From Verrucomicrobium sp. (GTDB taxonomy: Bacteria; Verrucomicrobiota; Verrucomicrobiia; Methylacidiphilales; UBA1321), in the NCBI GenBank assembly GCA_017849585.1, contig JAFIGT010000039.1, positions 62,001-126,000 of the forward strand: 64,000 nt of DNA. Reading direction: 5' to 3'. Below the pieces are notes generated by a model. That model searched no databases, had not been told where the DNA came from, and saw only the letters and a program-made list of their open reading frames with translations. The position numbers were made by a program, and so were the translations under genes. Shown here one piece after another: positions 36,042 to 43,424 of the stretch; positions within the stretch are counted from its first letter, which is position 1, and each line of letters begins with the position of its first letter.

Positions 36042-37298
36042 TCAAGCGGTTTGGGAGATCAGTGACTCCACAGGAACAAAGGCCACATCCACCATGCCGC
36101 GAACCAGCGTGGTGTAGGCAATCAAGCGGTCCTGTAAGCAAAATTGGGGGTGGGGATGTACATGATAACGGGTCAGCCCAGGCGGTAGCGAGGGTAAACG
36201 CGAAACAATATTCGTCTCGCGACCTGTCATCAGGTTAAGAAAGAGAACCTGTCGCACGGCAGGATCTTCGCCGGGAATTCGATCGGCGACGAGATATCTT
36301 TCCGAGGCATCCGCATGAGCGTGGGAGAGCGACGTATGGGGCCACATCAGCTCTGGTACGGATTCACCCAGCCGGAGACGTTCGATGCCGCGGTGATAAT
36401 GCACATACCAGATGTGACGCCCATCGCGGCCCCACCATTCATGGCCATGCATGGAGCGTTCATCACTCACAATGTGCGCGGTGTCATTGACATAATGAGG
36501 ATTTCCACCGCGCAGATGGGTTGTCGCGGCGATGGGCTTTGGAAAGAGCGGGTGTGCCGGCTGGCCGTGACGAATGAGCCAGAGCCGGTTCTGGTAGTGG
36601 GAGATTTCGCCGGTCAATGGATTCACCGAGTGATCTTCTGCGATCAATTGCAGGTTGGAATCGACCGGACTGAACTGGGCGTGGTTGTAGCAGTGGTCAA
36701 ATTTTTGCCAAAGGACGAAATCGCTGCCATCGAGCGGTGCGTGGCCAATGTACCATTCCTTGCCGATTTCCACATCGAGATTCAGCGCCTTGCGGTCAGC
36801 AGAAAAAGTCATATGTGTCGCCAATCGCCATGGACGGCGATTGCGGGCCAGTTCGCCCGGAAAGCGGTTCACCAGCACGGGAGCGGCCTCAGGTTCCGGA
36901 GGGCGCTTCCAGATTTCGAGCCCGGTGCACCAGTAGACTTCCCCGGTGACGGGGTCGACTGCCGGGGAGGCGTCGGTGAAGACGGTTTCCGGAAAATGAT
37001 GCACTCGGTTTTCCGCAAAATCGATCAGCGCCAGTGATCGTCCTTGATTCGCGCTTCCAGCGGGTGGAAACGCGACATAGAACCAATAATAGCGCCCGTC
37101 AGCGGAAAAACTTGTATTGACGAAATAAAAGGATTGTTGGAAGGGGGCCACGCGCTTGCTGAGCAGGAAGCTTTCCACGCCGCTTTGGGGATCCTTCCAG
37201 CGCGTGAAAAGAGGTGATGTTTCCAGAAAATGGACTGGGGCCGGGCGCGAGCGTGGTGGAGTTGTCCGGACCGCAGGCAATGTGTCGGGAATGAGCAT
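36042..37298 (-). CDS. Oligogalacturonate lyase-like beta-propeller protein
   Basis: A 418-residue protein with repeated blade edges (FSADGRYYWFYV, FSADRKALNLDV, FSPVDSNLQLIAED, GRDGRHIWYVHY) typical of a seven-bladed propeller. Histidine-rich positions in SMHGHEWW, SLSHAHAD and HVHPHPQF resemble the Mn-binding site of PL22 oligogalacturonate lyases, which cleave unsaturated digalacturonate inside the cell. No signal peptide is seen. A relation to PL22 is plausible, but a TolB-like propeller of other function is possible. It is ten bases upstream of the GH-A hydrolase and 60 bases downstream of the LacI regulator. Confidence 0.7.
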   Translation of the reverse strand: MLIPDTLPAVRTTPPRSRPAPVHFLETSPLFTRWKDPQSGVESFLLSKRVAPFQQSFYFVNTSFSADGRYYWFYVAFPPAGSANQGRSLALIDFAENRVHHFPETVFTDASPAVDPVTGEVYWCTGLEIWKRPPEPEAAPVLVNRFPGELARNRRPWRLATHMTFSADRKALNLDVEIGKEWYIGHAPLDGSDFVLWQKFDHCYNHAQFSPVDSNLQLIAEDHSVNPLTGEISHYQNRLWLIRHGQPAHPLFPKPIAATTHLRGGNPHYVNDTAHIVSDERSMHGHEWWGRDGRHIWYVHYHRGIERLRLGESVPELMWPHTSLSHAHADASERYLVADRIPGEDPAVRQVLFLNLMTGRETNIVSRLPSLPPGLTRYHVHPHPQFCLQDRLIAYTTLVRGMVDVAFVPVESLISQTA

Positions 37299-37358
37299 GG
37301 TTCACAACCATTGCCGCTTTTTCGCCATTTCGCCAGCGACCGTCTGCTGAAGCGTTCA

Positions 37359-38444
37359 TCAATCCGGCTTCGAAATCTTACGAATCGTGACGGCGCGCCA
37401 CTTCTCGCGCTCGGTATGCCATGTCTCGTAATCGTCCACCCATTCCCCCTCAATGGCCATGACCTGGGGATAGCGCGGCAGTCCAATTTCATTGCGCTGC
37501 AGTTGTGCAACGAGGTGCTCACAGGCAAGTCGTCCGACTACGCCGGAGAGTTTGTTGATACCTTGGGAGCGCGCGTCCGCATAGGATAGGTTCATATTCA
37601 CGTATCGGATGTGTGTAGGGGCTGCTCGGTGGTGAATAGCCTCGAAATTTTTTGGAAAATCGCCCCAACCAGCGCTGATGATCGCATCGGGCTCATGCTT
37701 TGTCAGCCAGGAATCTAATCCCTCCTGCGCTTTCGGCGATGCATTAACGGGAATGCGTCGGGCGCGGGGCAAGCCGTGTTGATAGCGAAGAAAGGCTGAA
37801 TACCAAAGACCGAGCACTTTGGCATCATCAATACTATTCGCATTGAGTCCAATGCGCTGACAGCCTTCGCGTTCGAGCCGGGTGAGAACTGATAGCATTT
37901 CCCGATAGTAATCGGTCGTGGCGCGGTGCAGTTGTGGTGTGCTAAGTGAGTAATCAAAGGCTACGGCGGCAAACCGTTCCCACTGCAGAGGCAGCGATGC
38001 ATCCAACCGATCAAATCCACCGATTAGCAGTCCGCGTATCGCCCGCGTGGAGAGGAGGTGACTCATCCGCGCAGGGGTCATCCCAGGCTCTCCCAAATGG
38101 ACGACGTCCAGGCGGTAACCCAGTTCTAGCGCGCGTTCCGCTGCGCCGAGGTAGTAATCGTGATGCGGGAATGGCTTCCAGCGTTCATAAGAATCGTAAC
38201 TGCTGACATACGCCAGTGTTTCCCGATAATTCACATCACCCTGCGCGCGCAAATGATGCATCAGCGTGGCAAGCTTTGGATCGGGATGATATCCCATTTT
38301 TCGAGCAAGGGACTGCACGCGCTCGCGCGCTTTGGGAGAGATACGGGGATGGTTGCGCAATGCCATGGATGTGGCGGCGAGAGAGAGTCCGGCCTTTTGA
38401 GCAATGGTGCGGAGGGTGACGCGGCGTTTGGATGCAGGGGGCAT
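37359..38444 (-). CDS. LacI-family transcriptional regulator
   Basis: A 361-residue LacI protein. The helix-turn-helix is at about residues 9-33 (VTLRTIAQKAGLSLAATSMAL), followed by RNHPRISPKARERVQSLARKMGY and YHPDPKLATLM, the same subgroup as the LacI gene at 15517. The sensor domain occupies the rest. It begins the minus-strand group with the beta-propeller, GH-A enzyme and pseudopilin and faces a divergent PEP-CTERM gene. A half-symmetric TGAACGCTTAA just upstream (38447-38457) could be its own operator; this is weak evidence. Confidence 0.9.
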   Translation of the reverse strand: MPPASKRRVTLRTIAQKAGLSLAATSMALRNHPRISPKARERVQSLARKMGYHPDPKLATLMHHLRAQGDVNYRETLAYVSSYDSYERWKPFPHHDYYLGAAERALELGYRLDVVHLGEPGMTPARMSHLLSTRAIRGLLIGGFDRLDASLPLQWERFAAVAFDYSLSTPQLHRATTDYYREMLSVLTRLEREGCQRIGLNANSIDDAKVLGLWYSAFLRYQHGLPRARRIPVNASPKAQEGLDSWLTKHEPDAIISAGWGDFPKNFEAIHHRAAPTHIRYVNMNLSYADARSQGINKLSGVVGRLACEHLVAQLQRNEIGLPRYPQVMAIEGEWVDDYETWHTEREKWRAVTIRKISKPD

Positions 38445-38478
38445 GGTGAACGCTTAACCATATGCCCGATTGCGGCGG

Positions 38479-38505
38479 AGGTGTCCAACGCAATAATGTA
38501 CACCT
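38479..38505. promoter_or_regulatory. Inverted repeat before the PEP-CTERM gene
   Basis: AGGTGT (38479-38484) and ACACCT (38500-38505) are perfect complements 15 bases apart, ending at the ATG of the PEP-CTERM gene at 38506. They sit between divergent LacI and PEP-CTERM genes. An operator or an RNA hairpin at the start codon are both possible. No Shine-Dalgarno sequence is evident. Confidence 0.35.
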
Positions 38506-39237
38506 ATGAAAACTCTCGCCCTTGGATGCTCCCTGATGGCCGTTGTGCTGATGTCTGCCACGGCGCCGGCAGCCATCGATATTTCCACCACGGTGGGCGC
38601 CACCGCGCCCGCTTCGAATGTCACAGTGAGTTTATCGACGTTGAATTATACGCCGAACGTGAGCAATACCATCGGCTACGGCTGGAAAGGGGATACGCGC
38701 CGGGACATTGGGCAGACGTTCACGACGACTTCCGCGTTCACGCTCGACAAGATTACGCTGCAGGTTCAGTACGTGGGAAGCGCCGCGCCGGGGGCCAGTT
38801 ACAGCCTGAGCCTTTACCAGTTTGCCTCTTCCAGTAGCTTGACGAGCACCGCCACGCTCGGAACCTGGGAAGGCGCCTTGCCGGATGCCGCCACATTGGT
38901 TCCCGGTGCCTATAATTTTAGTAGTGGGACGGTGGGGCCGTTCCTTACTTTCGACATTCCGGATATCGCGTTGAGCAGCGGAGTGACGTATGGCTTTGTG
39001 CTCAGTTACACCTCGCTGACAGCCTCCGAAACGATGAATTTCTGGGTCAAAGGCGGCGGTTACTATGCGGGTGGTCAACAAATCGAAACGAGTGTTGCCG
39101 GTGCCACCACCTTTACCAACAGCGGTGGAAACGATCTCCTGTTCTATATCCAGAGCGTTCCGGAACCATCGGCCCATGCGCTGATTTCCACAGGAGCCAT
39201 GCTCGTGCCGGCTTTCCTCCTACTGCGCAAGAAATAG
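38506..39237 (+). CDS. Secreted PEP-CTERM protein
   Basis: A 243-residue exported protein. A signal peptide of about 22 residues ends at PAAI, and the C terminus has VPEPS, a hydrophobic stretch, and LLRKK, the PEP-CTERM sorting layout. The body (about 30-205) contains DIGQTFTTTSAFTLDKITLQV and ending VTYGFVLSYTS, a pattern of a beta-sandwich seen in several PEP-CTERM proteins of this phylum. It diverges from the LacI regulator of the second GH-A module and probably belongs to that module. Surface attachment through an exosortase is inferred. Confidence 0.87.
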   Translation: MKTLALGCSLMAVVLMSATAPAAIDISTTVGATAPASNVTVSLSTLNYTPNVSNTIGYGWKGDTRRDIGQTFTTTSAFTLDKITLQVQYVGSAAPGASYSLSLYQFASSSSLTSTATLGTWEGALPDAATLVPGAYNFSSGTVGPFLTFDIPDIALSSGVTYGFVLSYTSLTASETMNFWVKGGGYYAGGQQIETSVAGATTFTNSGGNDLLFYIQSVPEPSAHALISTGAMLVPAFLLLRKK

Positions 39238-39332
39238 CCCTGAATTCGGATGGGGTATTTCAAGGGGGAGCGGGGAGTAGGCGAGTAAAACTTGACCCTT
39301 CCTGTGTCCCGGGGAATGGTAGATGCGAACTT

Positions 39333-40307
39333 ATGAGCAAGCTTCGTATCTTTGTGGATTTTGCGTTGTCACCGGACGTGCTGGAGTTATTGCGTGAGGG
39401 GACGCGCGGGCACGAGCTGGTTTTCCCGCTCAAGCCGATTACCTCGGTGTTGGCCAAGGGGGAGCCTGATCCGCAATTCGATACAGTCGATGTCGCTTTC
39501 GGCCAACCCGACATCGGAGCGATTTCCAGCTCCTCGATTTTGAAATGGGTGCATATCAGCACTTCCGGTATCACTCGTTACGATAATCCGGAATTCCGCG
39601 CACTCGTCGCGGAAAAGAAAATTCCGGTGAGCAACAGCGCCAGCGTCTACAACGAAGCCTGTGCCGTGCACACGCTCAGCTTCATTCTGGCGCAAGCGAG
39701 GCAACTGCCGCTCGCTCTTCGCACTCGAACCGCTAATGGCACGGAGGCGTGGAACGCGCTGCGGCAGGCGAGCACGACCTTGCAGGATCAAACGGTTCTG
39801 ATTCTCGGCTACGGTGCGATTGGCAAACGACTCGCTGAGATGCTGGCCCCACTGGGCGTGAAGATGGTGGCCTATCGCCGCAAGCCGCGTGGCGACGAGG
39901 GCGTGCCGGTTATCGCCGAGTCGCAGTTGGCGCAAGTCCTCGGCGAAGCCGATCATGTGGTCAATATTCTTCCGGACAGCGCGAACACACGTGGATTCTT
40001 TAACCGGGAACGATTCGCGCTGCTCAAGTCCGGCGCAGTTTTCTATAACATTGGCCGCGGTACGACCGTGGATCAAAACGCCCTGCAGGAAGTCCTGCGC
40101 GCGAAGCGGCTCCAGTCGGCGTGGCTCGATGTTACCGACCCGGAACCGCTGCCGGAAAGTCATCCCCTCTGGCTCGAGCCCAATTGCCACATCACGCCCC
40201 ATGTGGCCGGTGGGCATGCGGACGAGACCAAGACGCTCGTGCGCCATTTTCTCCGCAATCTGGAACGCTTCGTCCGACAGGAACCGCTCCTGGATCGCGT
40301 GATGTAG
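39333..40307 (+). CDS. D-isomer-specific 2-hydroxyacid dehydrogenase
   Basis: A 324-residue NAD-dependent dehydrogenase. The cofactor loop is GYGAIGKRLAEML. The catalytic residues lie in NIGRGTTVD (Arg), DPEPLP (Glu) and ITPHVAGG (His), all in the expected order. The family interconverts 2-oxoacids and D-2-hydroxyacids, for example glyoxylate/hydroxypyruvate or phosphoglycerate. Which acid is not visible. It stands alone on the + strand between the PEP-CTERM gene and a convergent AraC gene. No ribosome-binding site is obvious. Confidence 0.9.
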   Translation: MSKLRIFVDFALSPDVLELLREGTRGHELVFPLKPITSVLAKGEPDPQFDTVDVAFGQPDIGAISSSSILKWVHISTSGITRYDNPEFRALVAEKKIPVSNSASVYNEACAVHTLSFILAQARQLPLALRTRTANGTEAWNALRQASTTLQDQTVLILGYGAIGKRLAEMLAPLGVKMVAYRRKPRGDEGVPVIAESQLAQVLGEADHVVNILPDSANTRGFFNRERFALLKSGAVFYNIGRGTTVDQNALQEVLRAKRLQSAWLDVTDPEPLPESHPLWLEPNCHITPHVAGGHADETKTLVRHFLRNLERFVRQEPLLDRVM

Positions 40308-40345
40308 TATCCAGTAAAGGCATCCTGAGCTGGAAGCTGTTGGTG

Positions 40346-41227
40346 TTATTTCCGGTGCAGGAGTCGGCGCAGCATCCCGGGGTTCATGCGGTAATGCCGA
40401 TGAATCGCTTTACTGAGATGGCTGGCGTCGACAAAGCCCAGTTCATGCGCGATGACATCCAGTTTGTCATTGCCATGACGCAGGCGATTCGCCGCCTCGT
40501 ACAGTCGCAATTGCAGCAGGAAGGGCGCTGGGGAGAATCCGGTCACTTTGCGGAAGTGATGACTGAAATTGCTTCGGCTCATCCCGGCGGCTTGGGCGAG
40601 ATCGGTCGCCGCCAGTGTCCGGCTTTTACGTTGCGCCCACTGGCGACGCGTCCAATTGAGCAACTGCTCGCGGCCTTGTGCGGGCGAACGAATCAACGAC
40701 AGCGCACGCTCCAGTTCGAGAGCCCACTCCCACAGAGCCAACTCAAAGGCGTAACGATCCTCGTAACGGCCATGCACGACCTGCTCGCAAATCTGGGCCG
40801 AAAGCATGTGCAGTGTTGCCTCGGACGGGAGGGAGAAGACGGTGCCAAATTCCTTCTGCGTCTGGATGAGTCGATCCCGGACCGTGGGATGGTGGATGAT
40901 CATCCAGTAGAACGTCCACGACGAAGAATGCTCTGGCAGCCGATAGGAGTGAGCGGAGGGGATCGCCGTGAGAAAGGCATCGCCGGCCCGTAATGGAATA
41001 CGGCGGCCTTTCTCTTCATAGAGACCTTCACCATCGAGCGTGTATTGAAAAACGATGTAAGGGTGCTTGGGATCGGCGCCGCGCTTCAGTCCGTGCCAGG
41101 AATAATCCCGGGGGATCGTGCGCGTTTCGTAGCCGCAATAGATCCATTGGGGCAACAGATCTGAAACGACCGGCACAGCCTTTTCCGAAAAAGTGCTGCT
41201 CAAAAGCTTCAGCCACGATGGATTCAC
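40346..41227 (-). CDS. AraC-family regulator divergent from alpha-galactosidase
   Basis: An AraC protein of about 293 residues. The cupin sensor includes WHGLKRGADPKHPYIVFQYTLDGEG-type strands and PLRAGDAFL. The helix-turn-helix units are AATDLAQAAGMSRSNFSHHFRK and LDVIAHELGFVDASHLSKAIHR. The start is uncertain. No ATG is available near the sensor domain, and candidates are TTG at 41302, GTG at 41227 and GTG at 41176. The 41302 choice would bury the palindrome and repeats at 41275-41322 within coding sequence, so I prefer 41227. It likely controls the GH36 gene that starts at 41323 on the other strand. Confidence 0.82.
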   Translation of the reverse strand: MNPSWLKLLSSTFSEKAVPVVSDLLPQWIYCGYETRTIPRDYSWHGLKRGADPKHPYIVFQYTLDGEGLYEEKGRRIPLRAGDAFLTAIPSAHSYRLPEHSSSWTFYWMIIHHPTVRDRLIQTQKEFGTVFSLPSEATLHMLSAQICEQVVHGRYEDRYAFELALWEWALELERALSLIRSPAQGREQLLNWTRRQWAQRKSRTLAATDLAQAAGMSRSNFSHHFRKVTGFSPAPFLLQLRLYEAANRLRHGNDKLDVIAHELGFVDASHLSKAIHRHYRMNPGMLRRLLHRK

Positions 41228-41274
41228 AAAAATACAATTAAATGAAAACAGAATACCAGTCCAGAGTGTATTCT

Positions 41275-41322
41275 TTCTGATCAGAAGCGGATATCTTTTC
41301 AAATAGATACCAAATATCTTTT
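41275..41322 (+). promoter_or_regulatory. Palindrome and repeats upstream of the alpha-galactosidase
   Basis: A perfect 12-base palindrome TTCTGATCAGAA lies at 41275-41286. ATATCTTTT occurs at 41291-41299 and 41314-41322, 23 bases apart, and AGATA-N5-TATCT (41305-41319) is an inverted repeat that shares the second copy. The repeats run up to the ATG at 41323. They are candidates for binding by the AraC protein encoded on the other strand. Confidence 0.45.
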
Positions 41323-43416
41323 ATGAAACGTTATCTCGTTCGTCGCAATGGTCTGGAACTACATTTCTATTTCGCGCCTGATCAAGCGGTGCGCTATCTC
41401 CTCAATCCGCCATCGGAACCCGTCCCCGCCTTGCTGAAATGGGCGAGCCTCGTGGAAGTTCAGGTCAATGGCGGCGACCCGGACGATCATCACGGCAATA
41501 AATACACGGCCACAGATCCGGGGCGTCATCTGCGCTATCATCAACATCGTACGCTGCGCACACAGCTTGGGTATAAACTGGAAATCATCCAGCGGGGTGG
41601 CGACGTGGAAGTGATCTCCCATCTGCAGTTTCTCGGCAAGTTGCCCGCCTTTCGCTCGTGGACCACGGTTCGCAACCTGAAGAAGCAGCCCTTGTTGCTC
41701 GAATACGTCAGCACCTTCGCCTTGGCGGGTGTTTCCTGCGGCGGAAAATCCGGTTGGGATGACAAGATGCAGCTCCACGTGCCGGACAATAGCTGGTGTG
41801 GCGAATCGCAATGGCGTTCGGGATCGCTGGCGCAATTCGGTTTGTCTAGGATATCCTCCGATTTCCACAAGTTTGGTTTCTCCATCAACCGTATTTCCGT
41901 TGCCAATCTGGGTACCTGGTCGACGGTGGAACATCTACCGATGGGCGCTTTGGAAAACCGCGAAACGGGTCAGACTCTCTTCTGGCAAATCGAGAATAAC
42001 GGTTCCTGGCATTGGGAGGTCAGCGATGGCGGGAACGAACTCTTTCTGCATGTTTCCGGCCCCACCTATCGCGAGTGTCACTGGAGCAAGCAACTCGTGT
42101 TCGGGGAGATTTTTACTTCGGTCCCGGCCACGATCGGATTGACGAAGGGGGGCTTGCAGGAATCCATGCAGGTGCTCACACAGACGCGGCGCTTGATTCG
42201 CCGCCCTCATGCGGACATGAAAAAGATGCCGGTCATTTTCAATGACTACATGAATTGCCTCGACGGCGATCCCACGACGGAGCGGCTTCTCCCGGTCATC
42301 GAATCCGCTGCGAAACTCGGTTGCGAATATTTCGTGATCGATGCCGGTTGGTACGCCGAGCGGAATGAGACGTGGTGGGCCTCGGTGGGGAAATGGCAGC
42401 CCTCGCAGACCCGGTTTCCGAATGGTGGACTCAAAGCTGTCATCGACCGCATTCGCGAGCGGGGCATGATTCCTGGCCTGTGGTTGGAGATCGAAGTGAT
42501 GGGCATCCACTGTCCGCTGGTCAAAACATGGTCAAAGGACTGCTTCTTCCAGCGCAACGGCATTCCGATTATCGACCATGGGCGGTATCAGCTCGACTTC
42601 CGCCATCCGAAAGTCCGTGCGCATGCGGATGAAGTCGTCGACCGACTCGTCTCCGAGTTTGGTGTCGGCTACTTCAAGATGGATTACAATATCAACGCGG
42701 GACCCGGCACGGATCTGAAGGCTGACGCTCCCGGCGATGGATTGCTCCAGCACAATCGCGCCTACCTCGAATGGCTGGAAGGCGTCTTCGACCGCCACCC
42801 GGCACTCGTGATCGAGAATTGTTCCAGCGGTGGACTGCGCCTGGACTACGCATTACTCTCGCGCCACAGCATTCAATCCACAACGGACCAGACTGACTAC
42901 CGGCTCAACGGGGCCATTGCGGCGGCGAGTGCTTCGGCGGTGACACCGGAACAGGCGGCGGTGTGGAGTTATCCGCTCGCCAAGAGCGACGACGAGGAAG
43001 TGATCATGAACATGGTCAATGTACTGCTCTCACGAATCCATCAAAGCGGTCGTGTGCACGAGATTTCTTCCGCCCGCTTGGAATTGATTCGCGAGGCCTT
43101 GACGCTTTACAAGGGCATTCGTTCGAATCTGCGCGACGGCATTCCCTTTTGGCCGCTCGGCTTGCCGCGACTCGGCGATGACTGGGCGGCCTACGGGCTG
43201 CATTGTTCGAAGGCTTCCTATCTGGCCGTGTGGCGTTTCGACGGAGCTAAAAAAACGATCACGTTGCCTCTCGGAACTGCGCCCAAGATCCGGACAGTGG
43301 AATGCCTTTATCCGCAGTCTCCACGTGGCGTGTCCCTCAACTGGCAGACGCGGAGCGGTAAACTCGACGTCACATTGCCGCAGAAGTGGTCGGCCCGACT
43401 CCTGCGGTTGCGCTGA
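41323..43416 (+). CDS. Alpha-galactosidase, GH36 family
   Basis: A 697-residue GH36/clan GH-D enzyme. An N-terminal beta-sandwich domain leads to a barrel with DAGWYAERNETWW, GLWLEIE, the nucleophile D454 in YFKMDYN, and ENCSSGGLRLDY. The acid/base residue is most likely D522 in STTDQTDY. A short C-terminal beta domain ends the protein. GH36 enzymes cleave terminal alpha-galactosides such as melibiose, raffinose or plant galactomannan side chains. No signal peptide is seen, so action in the cytoplasm is likely. The ATG at 41323 has no Shine-Dalgarno but follows directly on regulatory repeats. It faces the large GH-A gene at its 3' end with eight bases between stops. Confidence 0.93.
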   Translation: MKRYLVRRNGLELHFYFAPDQAVRYLLNPPSEPVPALLKWASLVEVQVNGGDPDDHHGNKYTATDPGRHLRYHQHRTLRTQLGYKLEIIQRGGDVEVISHLQFLGKLPAFRSWTTVRNLKKQPLLLEYVSTFALAGVSCGGKSGWDDKMQLHVPDNSWCGESQWRSGSLAQFGLSRISSDFHKFGFSINRISVANLGTWSTVEHLPMGALENRETGQTLFWQIENNGSWHWEVSDGGNELFLHVSGPTYRECHWSKQLVFGEIFTSVPATIGLTKGGLQESMQVLTQTRRLIRRPHADMKKMPVIFNDYMNCLDGDPTTERLLPVIESAAKLGCEYFVIDAGWYAERNETWWASVGKWQPSQTRFPNGGLKAVIDRIRERGMIPGLWLEIEVMGIHCPLVKTWSKDCFFQRNGIPIIDHGRYQLDFRHPKVRAHADEVVDRLVSEFGVGYFKMDYNINAGPGTDLKADAPGDGLLQHNRAYLEWLEGVFDRHPALVIENCSSGGLRLDYALLSRHSIQSTTDQTDYRLNGAIAAASASAVTPEQAAVWSYPLAKSDDEEVIMNMVNVLLSRIHQSGRVHEISSARLELIREALTLYKGIRSNLRDGIPFWPLGLPRLGDDWAAYGLHCSKASYLAVWRFDGAKKTITLPLGTAPKIRTVECLYPQSPRGVSLNWQTRSGKLDVTLPQKWSARLLRLR

Positions 43417-43424
43417 ATGGAAGG

